Shown here: positions 41,420 to 50,891 of the stretch, piece after piece
Position numbering within the stretch: position 1 is the stretch's first letter
Layout of the letters: each line of letters begins with the position of its first letter
Origin: CAYYBE01 sp964470345
GTDB lineage: Bacteria; Babelota; Babeliae; Babelales; Babelaceae
Direction of reading: 5' to 3'
Assembly: GCA_964470345.1 (NCBI GenBank)
Contig: CAYYBE010000002.1
Coordinates: forward strand, 62,001-126,000
Length of the DNA stretch: 64,000 bases
The notes under the pieces: generated by a model
Databases searched by the model: none
What the model was told of the DNA's origin: nothing
The model's input: only the letters and a program-made list of their open reading frames with translations
Made by a program: the position numbers and the translations under genes

Positions 41420-41750
41420 TAATCGCCTTCCTGTTTGTAACAAATCAATTCTATACGTCCCAATCAAAAGTTCAGGTTCAATTCAATTAAACAAACATAT
41501 TAAAACAATATGTTCTTCTTTCCATAAAAACCCGAATCAACTGAATTTTATAAAAAGACCTAATAAGCGAAGAATGGCATTTATATACACCAATCTTGTG
41601 CTCTTAATCAAAGAAACAACCAATATATTTTTATGGTACTAGAATATTAGCGAATGTAAAGCATTTTGCGGATTCAATTCAACTATTTTACAAACTTCCC
41701 TTTCTTGAGCAAAGACACGACTTTTTTCGGCAGTACCGTTGAGCTAATTC
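41420..41750. other. AT-rich intergenic region without recognisable gene
   Basis: About 330 bp of AT-rich sequence between two minus-strand genes. I see no ORF with coding character, no RNA gene and no clear repeat. It probably holds the promoter of the 40874-41419 gene. Confidence 0.5.
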
Positions 41751-41948
41751 CTATAATTCTTTCAGAAGATCCTCAATTTTACGTGTTGCCTCTACAGCCT
41801 CCCTAAACTCAGGCTCGGTAAGAGTTATTTCCGGTTCATTCCCACACAATGGAACCAACATGCTTAAACGCTCTGATGTCTTACTCAACAAAGCTATTTC
41901 GCCAATAATTCTTTCGCGTTCTTCTGAATATTTCTGTTCTATGACCAT
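41751..41948 (-). CDS. Small hypothetical coiled-coil protein
   Basis: A 65-residue acidic, mostly helical protein (start MVIEQKYSEERERIIGEIAL, end TRKIEDLLKEL). AAAGAGGATGCC precedes the ATG, supporting translation. It could be a small antitoxin or structural coiled coil; nothing identifies it further. Confidence 0.5.
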   Translation of the reverse strand: MVIEQKYSEERERIIGEIALLSKTSERLSMLVPLCGNEPEITLTEPEFREAVEATRKIEDLLKEL

Positions 41949-42043
41949 GGCATCCTCTTTTTGTAAAATAAAACTCTCGCTCTCAATGAGCTATACTTAA
42001 AGAGACCAGATCATAGAGATAAAGTCAACCACTGAGGCAAGCC

Positions 42044-43036
42044 ATGTCCCATACCGCCATCTTCCCTTCTAAACTAGCTCCAAACGACAAAGTACGGGGC
42101 ATCGCCCCGTCGCGGTCGCTGAAGATTATTTCACAAGAGACCAGAGACATAGCAAACAAGCGGTTTGCAGAACTTGGGCTGCGTGTGAGCTTTGGCAAGC
42201 ATGTTGAAGAGATAAACGATTTTTGCTCTTCGTCGATTGCGCATCGCGTTGAAGGTCTACATGAAGCGTTTGCAGACAAGAACGTGAAAGCGATTTTCAC
42301 TGCTATCGGTGGCTTTAATAGTAACCAGCTTCTGAAGTATATTGACTGGGAACTAATCAGAAAGAACCCAAAGATCTTGTGCGGGTACTCGAATGTCACC
42401 ACACTTAACAATGCAATTTTCGCAAAAACAGGTCTGGTCTCTTATTCGGGGCCGCACTATTCAACATTCGGACAAAAGCTCCACTTTGAGCACACACTCG
42501 AGTATGCAAAAAAAGCACTGTGGACTATGGAGCCGTTTGAGGTAAAACCGAGTGCACAATGGAGTGACGATCCATGGTACATCAACCAAGATGCTCGAAC
42601 AGTCATAGACAACCCTGGCTTTCTGGTGATTAACGAAGGTGAATGCGAGGGAAGAATTTTGGGCGGCAATATAACTTCGTTTGCACTCTTGAAGGGTACC
42701 GAATATTTCCCCGATCTCACCAATTCGATTCTGTTTCTAGAAGATGACGAAGAATCACAGCCGCACCACGTCGACCAAGGGCTACAATCACTACTCTTAC
42801 TTCCTGCGTTTACAGGAGTGAGGGGAATTGTGCTCGGAAGACTGCAAAAAGCTTCCAAGATGACCGACTCACTGCTGACACAGATCATAAAATCTAAAAA
42901 AGAGCTCGCGAAAATGCCGGTTCTTGCCAACGTTGATTTTGGTCACACCGATCCTAAAATTACCTACCCCATTGGCGGCACGGCACAGCTAAAAGTTACT
43001 AAACACGGCTCCTCGCTGGTAATAAAAGATCATTAA
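42044..43036 (+). CDS. S66 family LD-carboxypeptidase / MccF-like serine peptidase
   Basis: A 330-residue S66 peptidase. It has VRGIAPSRSL near the start, the nucleophile Ser in CGYSNVTTLNNAIFAKTGLV, GGNITSFALLKGT and the His of the triad in DFGHTDPKITYPIGG. Family members cut the L,D bond of murein tetrapeptide during recycling, or inactivate microcin C (MccF). The longer middle region and the NAIFAKTGLVSYSGP segment look more like the MccF-type subgroup. No signal peptide. It is followed 8 bp later by the Nudix gene. Confidence 0.88.
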   Translation: MSHTAIFPSKLAPNDKVRGIAPSRSLKIISQETRDIANKRFAELGLRVSFGKHVEEINDFCSSSIAHRVEGLHEAFADKNVKAIFTAIGGFNSNQLLKYIDWELIRKNPKILCGYSNVTTLNNAIFAKTGLVSYSGPHYSTFGQKLHFEHTLEYAKKALWTMEPFEVKPSAQWSDDPWYINQDARTVIDNPGFLVINEGECEGRILGGNITSFALLKGTEYFPDLTNSILFLEDDEESQPHHVDQGLQSLLLLPAFTGVRGIVLGRLQKASKMTDSLLTQIIKSKKELAKMPVLANVDFGHTDPKITYPIGGTAQLKVTKHGSSLVIKDH

Positions 43037-43044
43037 GGAAACAA

Positions 43045-43671
43045 ATGACAACGCCACCCCAACTTAATCCTACCCCAGAACTCGACGCATCGTTCGGCAT
43101 TATCCCACTCACAAAAAAGACTGGTTCTTGGTGCGTTTTTATTATCAGACAAGCAAATGGCAACCGTTGGGACTTTCCCAAAGGCCACCCGTCTTCACTT
43201 GTCCGGGCGTTCAGCTCGGCAAGCTACGCCGGGCAAGTGCCATCTTTGCCTTCCGAAGCCGATCTCTCCGCAGACAAGAAGGCTCCCGTCTACGCTTTCT
43301 GGAAGCTCATCTCTTCGATGAAAAGAAAACTACGCCGGGCACAGACGATGGACAAGCCCAATAATAAAACTGAAACCCCACAAGAAACAGCTGAACGGGA
43401 ATTGCGGGAAGAGACAGGGTTGACCGTCGCGCGCTACCTGCCCGTCGAACCATTTGCAACCCGCTATCTATGCGTGAGTCACGGTAAGTACGTCGACAAG
43501 ACGGTAACGTACTTTGTTGCTGAAGCAGAAGGCACCGTAACGCTCTGCCCCAAAGAAATTGTTGAAGGCGCGTGGGTCACACTTGAAGAAGCTTCTCAAA
43601 AGATGCAGTTCCCTGAGATGAAAGCGATTGTGGAAACTCTGGCATCATGCTTAGACCGGAACGCTTTTTAG
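43045..43671 (+). CDS. Nudix hydrolase with an inserted ~57-residue repeat-derived segment
   Basis: A 208-residue Nudix protein. The Nudix box is split: WDFPKGH at residues 42-48 supplies the Gly. The rest, ETPQETAERELREETGL, appears only at residue 110; these are normally about six residues apart. The ~57-residue insert (about 49-106, with SSASYAGQVPSLPSEA) is encoded by a GC-rich element that recurs near 58 kb and keeps the frame open. Nudix enzymes hydrolyse nucleoside diphosphate derivatives. Whether this one folds with the insert as a surface loop is unknown. AAGGAA precedes the ATG; it is in an operon with the S66 gene. Confidence 0.85.
   Translation: MTTPPQLNPTPELDASFGIIPLTKKTGSWCVFIIRQANGNRWDFPKGHPSSLVRAFSSASYAGQVPSLPSEADLSADKKAPVYAFWKLISSMKRKLRRAQTMDKPNNKTETPQETAERELREETGLTVARYLPVEPFATRYLCVSHGKYVDKTVTYFVAEAEGTVTLCPKEIVEGAWVTLEEASQKMQFPEMKAIVETLASCLDRNAF
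43189..43359 (+). repeat. GC-rich mobile palindromic repeat inserted in frame in the Nudix gene
   Basis: The insert is bounded by CTTGTCC (43198-43204) and GGACAAG (43350-43356), which are inverted copies. It contains GCTACGCCGGGCAAG at 43223-43237, related to GCTACGACGGACAGG at 58056-58070 and, on the other strand, to 58932-58946. It behaves like the in-frame palindromic elements known from Rickettsia, but relatedness to those is not claimed. Confidence 0.65.
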
Positions 43672-43679
43672 CACTTATC

Positions 43680-43708
43680 TTGACACTTTTGCAGCGAAAA
43701 AGTAACAT
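43680..43708 (+). promoter_or_regulatory. Candidate promoter for the DUF4143 ATPase gene
   Basis: TTGACA at 43680-43685 and TAACAT at 43703-43708 with a 17-bp spacer. The leader would be about 125 nt and contains the AACATTAATGTT-like palindromic stretch near 43705-43717. Confidence 0.45.
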
Positions 43709-43838
43709 ATTAATGTTAAATTTGTCATGCAAAATAGCACTCTCGCTTAGCTTTCTCCGTGTTTCACAAGCATCCTTTGCGAGAGGGCCAAGTGTGATTG
43801 CAGGTTGGGAGACCAAATAACTAAAAAGGGGGCAAGCT

Positions 43839-45161
43839 ATGCAAAATTACGTAATCAGAGAGAACGAGGCATATCTTTTTGACTCTTTTGAGCGGCCGTT
43901 TGTAAGTGCCCTGCTCGGACCACGCCGCGTTGGAAAAACCACGCTGATTGAATACTATATGGCCCAACACCCAGAAAGAAAGTGGGTAAAACTCAATATG
44001 GACGTTTTGGGGCAAAGAGATAGAATCGCTGCTGAAGAGCTTGAACTTATGATCGAACAAGCTGCCCTGCAAAAAATCGGCGGTCCTGCGAAATTGTGGG
44101 TCTTTATTGATGAGGCTCAAAAAAGCCCCCAATTATTTGATCAAGTAAAAATCATCTACGATACCCACAAGGGCAAAGATTCGATCAAATTTATTCTTAC
44201 CGGATCAGCGCATCTTAACTTACATAAACTGACTGCAGAATCGCTCGCCGGTCGTGTAGAGCTTCTTAACTTACGCGAGTTCAATCTTCGCGAAGCAGCG
44301 CAACTTACCCATCAAGAGCTTGCATTACCAACGCATGATATCTTTCATACTATTTTTAATACCAATGACATGGAAGTCTTGCAAAAAGGCATGCTCGCAA
44401 CACGACCTTTTCAGAACATTCTTGAAGAATCTTTGCAAGAGCACCTTGTCTGGGGTGGGCTGCCCGAGGTTATAGAAGCTTCGTCAGAACAAGCTCGTTT
44501 ACGATATCTGGGTGATTATTTACAAACGTATTTAGAAAAAGATATTCGAGCAATTAGTTCAATCGACGATCTACAAGTGTATCAAAATCTTATGAAAATC
44601 AGCGCCGAAACTACCGGCTCAGTTCGAGATGATAAGCGTATTTTGGATGCACTTCATTGCTCAAGAGGCACGCTGTCAAAATACCGAAGTTATCTCCTTG
44701 CAACACTTCAATATGTTGAACTGTTTCCCTACATCAGGAGTTCCATCAAGCGTTTGGTAAAATCTCCCAAAGGGTATCTCATTAACAATGGTTTAGTAAG
44801 TTATCTTACTGGTCTGCACGATCGCACTGTTTTAAAAAATACCGGACTGATAGGTCATCGCTTTGAGACGTGGTTTTTAAACGAAATTCAAACGTGGCTT
44901 GATACACAAACAGAAAGCAAACAAATCGATTTTTGGAGAACTGCAGGCGGAGCAGAGGTCGACTTTATCGTCACACTCGGTAGAACAGTCATTCCTTTCG
45001 AAGTTACGTATGCTTCTCGCATTGAACCGAAAAAGTTCAACAACCTCAAAGGGTTCATGCAAGCTGCACCTGAAGCTTCTTTCGGCGTCTTCTGCTACAC
45101 AGGACCATTGGCCTTTGACCAAGAGAGCCGCATTCTCTTCTTGCCTGCGTGGATGATCTAG
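43839..45161 (+). CDS. AAA-type ATPase with DUF4143 (AAA_14 family), paralogue 2
   Basis: A 440-residue paralogue of the protein at 31395-32552. Walker A is LGPRRVGKTTLIEYY (near residue 27), Walker B is VFIDEAQKSPQL, and FILTGSAHLNLHK is the sensor. The central part has LVWGGLPEVIEA, LEKDIRAIS and GYLINNGLVSYL. The end is the nuclease-like FWRTAGGAEVDFIVTLG with PFEVTY. The function of the family is unknown. An AAAGGGGG lies upstream of the ATG. Confidence 0.88.
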   Translation: MQNYVIRENEAYLFDSFERPFVSALLGPRRVGKTTLIEYYMAQHPERKWVKLNMDVLGQRDRIAAEELELMIEQAALQKIGGPAKLWVFIDEAQKSPQLFDQVKIIYDTHKGKDSIKFILTGSAHLNLHKLTAESLAGRVELLNLREFNLREAAQLTHQELALPTHDIFHTIFNTNDMEVLQKGMLATRPFQNILEESLQEHLVWGGLPEVIEASSEQARLRYLGDYLQTYLEKDIRAISSIDDLQVYQNLMKISAETTGSVRDDKRILDALHCSRGTLSKYRSYLLATLQYVELFPYIRSSIKRLVKSPKGYLINNGLVSYLTGLHDRTVLKNTGLIGHRFETWFLNEIQTWLDTQTESKQIDFWRTAGGAEVDFIVTLGRTVIPFEVTYASRIEPKKFNNLKGFMQAAPEASFGVFCYTGPLAFDQESRILFLPAWMI

Positions 45162-45175
45162 CTCTTGCCTTAACC

Positions 45176-47917
45176 TCAACGCTGCGCTGCAAGCCTTGGG
45201 CCATATTTTGCGATAAGCTGTAACGCAAACACATTCGTCGTTGGAGCTGTTACATTATTCGAAGGGCTTCCATAAAAACGCGCGGCGGCAAATCTATTGA
45301 AGTCATCAATAAACGCCGTCCCACCTACAGCCGCTTTACCATCTTGCTGGAGAGCTACACTAAAAGCTCGATTATTCAGCGCTACACCATTAATCGTCGT
45401 TGATACGGTACCTGGTTCATCTCCAGAAGCATTGAACGTTGTATCAAGCGTACCGTTTGCAGTAAATTGTGCTACAGCAAATCGGTTTGCATCGCTCACT
45501 CTCGCACTCCCAGCTACAACAATTTCCCCATCAGGTCGCACAACAACAGCTTGAGCACTCGCATTACCCGCTACACCCTCAATCGCCGTTGAGACCGTAC
45601 CTGGTTGGTCACCTGCACTATTAAACGTTGTGTCGAGTATGCCATTCGCATTGAAGCGAGCTACTGCAAAGCTGTTGACCTCGCCTGACCTGGTAAAGCC
45701 AGCAACCACAATTTTTCCATTTGCCTGCACCGCGACCGCATACCCTTGGTTATCGACAGCTACGTTATCAATCGTTGTCGAAACCGTACCCGCTTGTAAT
45801 CCCGAAGCATTAAACGTCGTGTCGGGCGTGCCATTCGCATTGAAACGGGCGAGCCCAAATCGGTTTGCACCGCTCACATTTGCAACCCCAGCAACAACAA
45901 TTTTGCCATCTTGTTGCACAGCAACTGCATATCCCCGGTTATCAACCGTTGCTCCATCAATCGTTGTCGAAACGGTACCCGGTTGTAATCCAGCAACATT
46001 AAACGTTGTGTCGAGTGTGCCATTCGTATTGAAACGGGCTACCCCGAATCGGTTTGCTCCGCTCACATTTGCAATACCTGCAACAATAATTTTTCCATCT
46101 GACTGCACGGCAACTGCATAACCACGATTATCGACTGCTGCAGTATCAATCGTCGTCGATACCGTACCAGCTTGTCCTCCGGAAGCATTAAACGTTGTGT
46201 CGAGTGTGCCACTGGCAGTAAAACGTGCTACTGCGAATCGGTTTGCGCCACTTACATTTGCAAAGCCAGCAACAACAATCTTTCCATCTTGTTGTATCGC
46301 CACTGCATGACCTTCATTATCAAGCGCAACATTCTCGATAGTCGCTGCTGCAGTACCTGCCTGAACACCGAACTGATTAAAGGTCGTATCAAGCGTACCG
46401 CTTGCCGTAAACCGTGCTACGGCAAATTTACGTACATTACCTATAACAACGCCCCCTGCCAATACCAGAGCACCGTTCGGCTGGAGAGCTACTGCATATC
46501 CTGACGCAGTTACCGAATTTATCTTGGTTGTAACTGTACCCCGTTGCGTGCCCGAAGCATTAAAAGTTGTATCGAGTTTACCGCTCGTAGCAAAACGTGC
46601 CACCGCAAATTTACTATTCCCACCAGTATATCCAGCAATAAGTATCTTATTATCAGATTGGAGCGCCATTGAATAACCTAACGCAACTCCCCCGTCTACC
46701 TGTGTCACGGCAGTACCCGGCTGAGCACCGGAATTATTAAATTCCGTATCGAGTATCCCTTCGGCAGTAAAGCGCGCTACCGCAAACTGACCACTTTCAC
46801 TCGTATATCCTGCTACAACAAATTTTCCATCTGACTGTAAAGCTACCGAACGGCCATACGCGGACTCGTTGTTTATCATTACTGCAGTTGTACCCGCTTG
46901 ACTTCCAGAAGTATTGAACCCTTCAGTATCAAGTGTTCCATCGACATTGAATCGAGCTACCGCACATTCACGCCAACCCGGAGTCTCCCCTGCTGCAAGA
47001 ATTTTACCGTCTGACTGTATCGCTACTGCATACGCACGAGCAGATCCACCATTCACCGTTGTTGCCACCGTGCCCGGTTGACTTGAAGAACCCTGAAAGG
47101 TTGCGTCGGGTGTCCCGTCGTCATTAAAACGCGCCAGAGCAAATTGATTGCTGTCAGTGTAACCAGCCACAATAATTTTACTGTCTGCCTGCAGCGCTGC
47201 CGTTTGTATTGCTACGGCATAAGCATATGCAAATTCGTTATTTACCTTTGTCATTGCGGTACCGGGTTGGGTGCCGCCGTTATTAAAAGTGATATCAAGT
47301 GTCCCATTCGAATTAAAACGAGCTACCGCAAATTCCTTGCCTTGAACGGTATAGCCAGCAACCACAATTTTATTATCTTGTTGTACTGCTACTGCGTAAG
47401 CACGTGCAGCTCCACCCTCTATCTGCACTGCAATCGTACCCGGTTGGTCGCCAGAAGCATTAAAGGTTGTATCAAGCGCTCCATCGGCAGTAAAGCGAGC
47501 TGCCGCGAATTTCTGACTGAACTTTGTATATCCCGCTACAACAATTTTGCCGTCTGACTGAATCGCTACGGCATAGCCTTCTGCAAATTCACTATTCACC
47601 TTTGTGGCTACCGTACCCGGCTGTGAGCCCGAAGCATTAAATGATGTATCCAGGGTCCCATCAGTATTAAACCGCGCTACAGCAAATTGACCACTCGCGC
47701 TTGTGTATCCTGCGACCACAACTTTCCCATCCGATTGAATCGCGACCGATCTTCCAAAATATCGCTCTACAGGATTATCTTCGACCGCAGTTGCCACGGT
47801 ACCTGGTTGTACTCCTGCCCCATTAAATGTTGTATCAAGCTGCCCAAGCGCAGCATAAGCACTCTTTGCAAAAACAACGACACTCATTACTAACAGTAGA
47901 CATAATTTTTTACACAT
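45176..47917 (-). CDS. Exported delta-60 repeat protein (WD40/propeller-like)
   Basis: A 913-residue protein with a signal peptide (LCLLLVMSVVVFAKSAYA) and about 16 tandem copies of a ~55-60-residue repeat. Each copy carries AVAIQSDGKIVVAGYT, FAVARFNxDGTLDTTFN and SGxQPGTVxT. These are the delta-60 repeats, predicted to form beta-propeller-like surface domains. The last ~20 residues (VFALQLIAKYGPRLAAQR) are outside the repeats. The DNA repeats are similar enough to allow recombination and copy-number change. It is probably a cell-surface or secreted protein, divergent from the barrel-like gene at 48051. Confidence 0.88.
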   Translation of the reverse strand: MCKKLCLLLVMSVVVFAKSAYAALGQLDTTFNGAGVQPGTVATAVEDNPVERYFGRSVAIQSDGKVVVAGYTSASGQFAVARFNTDGTLDTSFNASGSQPGTVATKVNSEFAEGYAVAIQSDGKIVVAGYTKFSQKFAAARFTADGALDTTFNASGDQPGTIAVQIEGGAARAYAVAVQQDNKIVVAGYTVQGKEFAVARFNSNGTLDITFNNGGTQPGTAMTKVNNEFAYAYAVAIQTAALQADSKIIVAGYTDSNQFALARFNDDGTPDATFQGSSSQPGTVATTVNGGSARAYAVAIQSDGKILAAGETPGWRECAVARFNVDGTLDTEGFNTSGSQAGTTAVMINNESAYGRSVALQSDGKFVVAGYTSESGQFAVARFTAEGILDTEFNNSGAQPGTAVTQVDGGVALGYSMALQSDNKILIAGYTGGNSKFAVARFATSGKLDTTFNASGTQRGTVTTKINSVTASGYAVALQPNGALVLAGGVVIGNVRKFAVARFTASGTLDTTFNQFGVQAGTAAATIENVALDNEGHAVAIQQDGKIVVAGFANVSGANRFAVARFTASGTLDTTFNASGGQAGTVSTTIDTAAVDNRGYAVAVQSDGKIIVAGIANVSGANRFGVARFNTNGTLDTTFNVAGLQPGTVSTTIDGATVDNRGYAVAVQQDGKIVVAGVANVSGANRFGLARFNANGTPDTTFNASGLQAGTVSTTIDNVAVDNQGYAVAVQANGKIVVAGFTRSGEVNSFAVARFNANGILDTTFNSAGDQPGTVSTAIEGVAGNASAQAVVVRPDGEIVVAGSARVSDANRFAVAQFTANGTLDTTFNASGDEPGTVSTTINGVALNNRAFSVALQQDGKAAVGGTAFIDDFNRFAAARFYGSPSNNVTAPTTNVFALQLIAKYGPRLAAQR

Positions 47918-48050
47918 CTAACGCTCCCCGCAGAGTTACTTCATGAGCAACTCAAGCAAATTATTTACAAAAACAACAGCGATATTTTACTATCGTAATG
48001 AATTCTATAATACTCAAGAACCATATCGCAACAGAACACAAAGGAACCTT

Positions 48051-49472
48051 ATGCTCATAACAAACAACAAAACAGGAGCACTGCTTGCACTTTTTCTCTG
48101 CGCCAGTAGCAATTCTGTTAAAAGTACAAACTGTTATCCACACTCTATTTTTGTTCCACGTCAATTGTCATATAACCCTATTTTAGAAAACGCACTTACT
48201 TGTAACACGCAACCCGAGGCACCCTATGCATATATTCTTTCAGTAAAACCAATATATACGCAAAGTGTTGGCTCAAAATTTCAAAAATATTTTACCATCA
48301 ACCATGCATGCTCTCTGAATGTGCAAGAAGATGGTTCTGGCGACATAAGCTCACTGTGGTTTAATACGGTATCTTCTCAAGAAACGTTTTACAGCTCAAC
48401 ATTGTCATTTCAACCCAAAAGACAAACGTACGGAAGTTTATTATATTTTGCTGCTCAACTCACAGACGACATGCAACTCTCCATCAACACGGCACTGGTA
48501 ACTGCGCGAAACAATATGCATCTTTGTGAAACGAATATTCAAAACCTCGGAACCACGCCTGGCTATGAAACGATCACCCAATCATTTTCAAACAGCCAGA
48601 GACAATTTGGAAAAATCTGCGGAACTCAGACAAAAACAGGTCTTGATGATGTCCAAGTTAAAGCGCTTTATCACTGCTATAAAAATGAGTGCATCTCTTG
48701 GGATGTGTATGGCTTACTCGGCATCCCCACAGGAAATGGTTCAAAAGCCCGATATCTGTTTGAGCCGCTGGTAGGTTCAAATCACGTGCAGCTCGGACTT
48801 GGCACCAACGGATATTGGAACATACTCAAGAATGACTGTAGCGGATGGTCATTACGAGGAGAAGCAAAATATCGCTACGGCTTTGAAGGGAAAGAGCGTC
48901 GCTCTTTTGATCTCAAGCAAAATGGGCAATGGTCGCGATACATGTTATTTGTTAATGAGTTCAAGAAATACTCTTCTTACCCTGCGATTAACGATCTTAC
49001 CGTTAAAGCGTACGTAACACCGCGCAGTTCGTTTGATCTTTACTTGGCAACTCAGGCGAACCTTAAGAACTGGAACTTCGAACTTGGCTATGACTTGTGG
49101 TACCGTAGTGCTGAGAAAATAACCCTGCCATGCATGCTAACAAGAGCGGCTGTAGCCGATCTACGTGGAATGGCTGCGCGAAATCCGCAGAGCGCGAGCA
49201 CTGCCACGATTGATCAAACAATCGAACCAGGCGCTAACCAAATGACAAGCGACCAGTCATTTACGCTCGTTAACATGCAAGATGACATCAATTGCAAATC
49301 AGGTGCACAAGCAGCATCGCTCTCTAATTCAATGTATGGGTCAATTGGTTATATCTTTGATACCGAATGTCACAAAATCCAGGTGGGCCTCAATGTTGCC
49401 TACGAACGTGGCTCTTCAGTTAACACACCTGATACCATTGCAGCATGGCTCAATATTGATTTTTATCTATAA
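48051..49472 (+). CDS. Predicted outer-membrane beta-barrel protein
   Basis: A 473-residue protein with a signal peptide (GALLALFLCASSNSVKS). The sequence alternates hydrophobic and polar residues in strand-like segments (for example LYFAAQLTDDMQLSINTALV, WNFELGYDLWYRS). It ends HKIQVGLNVAYERG...AAWLNIDFYL, with an aromatic-hydrophobic terminus like the BAM recognition signal. The ATG at 48051 has AAAGGAACCTT; upstream in-frame codons to 47943 are not needed. It is divergent from the delta-60 protein gene, and the two may share a promoter region. Specific function unknown. Confidence 0.65.
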   Translation: MLITNNKTGALLALFLCASSNSVKSTNCYPHSIFVPRQLSYNPILENALTCNTQPEAPYAYILSVKPIYTQSVGSKFQKYFTINHACSLNVQEDGSGDISSLWFNTVSSQETFYSSTLSFQPKRQTYGSLLYFAAQLTDDMQLSINTALVTARNNMHLCETNIQNLGTTPGYETITQSFSNSQRQFGKICGTQTKTGLDDVQVKALYHCYKNECISWDVYGLLGIPTGNGSKARYLFEPLVGSNHVQLGLGTNGYWNILKNDCSGWSLRGEAKYRYGFEGKERRSFDLKQNGQWSRYMLFVNEFKKYSSYPAINDLTVKAYVTPRSSFDLYLATQANLKNWNFELGYDLWYRSAEKITLPCMLTRAAVADLRGMAARNPQSASTATIDQTIEPGANQMTSDQSFTLVNMQDDINCKSGAQAASLSNSMYGSIGYIFDTECHKIQVGLNVAYERGSSVNTPDTIAAWLNIDFYL

Positions 49473-49493
49473 AGCCAAGTCACATTGGCATGC

Positions 49494-49835
49494 TTATTTG
49501 TTTTTTTCTACCGTACCAGGTTTATGTTGTGGTGGTGCATAGACAGTAAACAGCTTGAGCTCGTCGGTTCCACTATTCTTAAAATTGTGTTCTGCGCCAG
49601 CTGGAACAAAAACTACATGATGAGCATAGACATCAGAAACTTCACCATTAATGATTGCCTGTCCGTGACCAGCAACAATTATTAAGATTTGATCAACCTT
49701 GTGAGTTTCCAATCCAAGTTCACCACCTACCGGTACGCTCATGAGTACAATCTGACTATGTTCTCCAGTGACAATTTCTTTTCGAAAAAAGTTGTTGTGT
49801 TGCGCGAGCTCAAAAACATTTTTATTAAACATCAT
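49494..49835 (-). CDS. Cupin domain protein
   Basis: A 113-residue single cupin. The motif GGELGLETHKVDQILIIVAGHG (core ETHKVDQILIIVAGHG) gives the first metal-binding set, with one His and an acidic residue, and VVFVPAGAEHNFKNSG gives the second with His. Possible roles are sugar-isomerase-like enzyme or small-molecule sensor. Cytoplasmic, monocistronic. Confidence 0.85.
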   Translation of the reverse strand: MMFNKNVFELAQHNNFFRKEIVTGEHSQIVLMSVPVGGELGLETHKVDQILIIVAGHGQAIINGEVSDVYAHHVVFVPAGAEHNFKNSGTDELKLFTVYAPPQHKPGTVEKNK

Positions 49836-49971
49836 ACTGACACTTTCCCTCTATTTGAGTATGTAAACCTTCATAGGAATCGTATCAAAGTGATTTGCTA
49901 AGATGCAATGAAAACAGAGTAAGAATAGGGAAAAACTTGTTCCCTATCCTTACTTAAAAACTTCGAGCGTC

Positions 49972-50877
49972 TTACTTTTTATACGCGGCAAATTTTAAAC
50001 TTGAGATAGGCAATTCATCACTACCAAACCACTTTGTATTGATCTCTGTATCCTCATCAAGTATGGTTACGTCAAACCCTACTTGTTTAAGCATTGCAAT
50101 ATACTCATCTTTTAAAATTGCACCGCTCACACATGCACAGAGTAATTTGGAATCATTTTTTTGTACATCACTTAAATCTTTTAACAAGACAACATCAGAA
50201 ATAACCATCTTGCCACCAGCTTTAAGAACTCGGTACGCTTCTTTGAAAACCTGATTTTTGTTTGGAGCAAGATTAATCACGCAATTACTGATTACAATAT
50301 CAACAGAGTTGTCCGCAATCGGCAAAGCTTCAATATCACCCAATCTGAATTCAACGTTGGTCATGCGGTATTTTTGGGCGTTTTCACGAGCTTTCTTAAG
50401 CATAGCCTGGGTCATATCAACGCCGATTACTTTTCCTGATTTTCCAACCTTGCGAGCAGAAAGGAAACAATCAAGACCTGCGCCAGAACCAAGGTCTACA
50501 ACAACGTCACCTTCTTGGATATGGGCAAGGCCTACTGGATGGCCACAACCAAGTCCTAAATTTGCATCTGAAAACGTTTCGAGCTCTTGGCGTGTGTAGC
50601 CTATTTCTTGAGAAAGATCAGACCCGCCACCACAACAACCGCCATTTGCGCACCCGCAGCCACCTTCTTGAGCAACAGCGCCATATGCCTGTTGAATAAT
50701 TTCTTTAGGATCTGTTTTTTTGCTTTCGTTTTTATCTTCTGTTGCAAGCCTTTGAACAGGGTTACACGTTTTTTGCGTTGGGCAACAGCGCCCACTACAC
50801 GCACATTCGCTACACTCTTGTTCTTTAGCACAAGCGGGTGTTGTTATAATAATCGCTGCCATAAAAATTCTTTTCAT
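49972..50877 (-). CDS. arsM: Arsenite methyltransferase-like protein (ArsM) with N-terminal export signal
   Basis: A 301-residue AdoMet-dependent methyltransferase. Motifs are VVDLGSGAGLDCFLSA, IGVDMTQAMLKKARENA and IVISNCVINLAPNK. The As(III)-binding Cys are plausible in CGCANGGCCGG, LGLGCGHP, SNCVIN and LLCACVSG. ArsM converts arsenite to methylated forms. The first ~70 residues are unusual: a hydrophobic segment MAAIIITTPACA with a lipobox-like TPAC, then a Cys-rich stretch (ECSECACSGRCC), suggesting export or a metal-binding tail. It lies downstream of an arsR gene, with overlapping or adjacent ends, so it is probably arsenic-regulated. A longer start at 50898 is possible. Confidence 0.85.
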   Translation of the reverse strand: MKRIFMAAIIITTPACAKEQECSECACSGRCCPTQKTCNPVQRLATEDKNESKKTDPKEIIQQAYGAVAQEGGCGCANGGCCGGGSDLSQEIGYTRQELETFSDANLGLGCGHPVGLAHIQEGDVVVDLGSGAGLDCFLSARKVGKSGKVIGVDMTQAMLKKARENAQKYRMTNVEFRLGDIEALPIADNSVDIVISNCVINLAPNKNQVFKEAYRVLKAGGKMVISDVVLLKDLSDVQKNDSKLLCACVSGAILKDEYIAMLKQVGFDVTILDEDTEINTKWFGSDELPISSLKFAAYKK

Positions 50878-50891
50878 ACCATGACCCTCGT

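Noticed and set aside
41420..41750. Search for a small RNA or riboswitch in the AT-rich gap
   Set aside because: No conserved structure or motif that I can recognise; short AT stems are expected by chance.
46172..46504. Plus-strand open frames inside the delta-60 repeat gene
   Set aside because: They are periodic shadows of the minus-strand repeats, without start signals or known motifs.
45200..47800. Regular repeats that might suggest a CRISPR array
   Set aside because: The repeats are ~170 bp, imperfect and in phase with a protein of delta-60 repeats. No short direct repeats with unique spacers and no cas genes are present.
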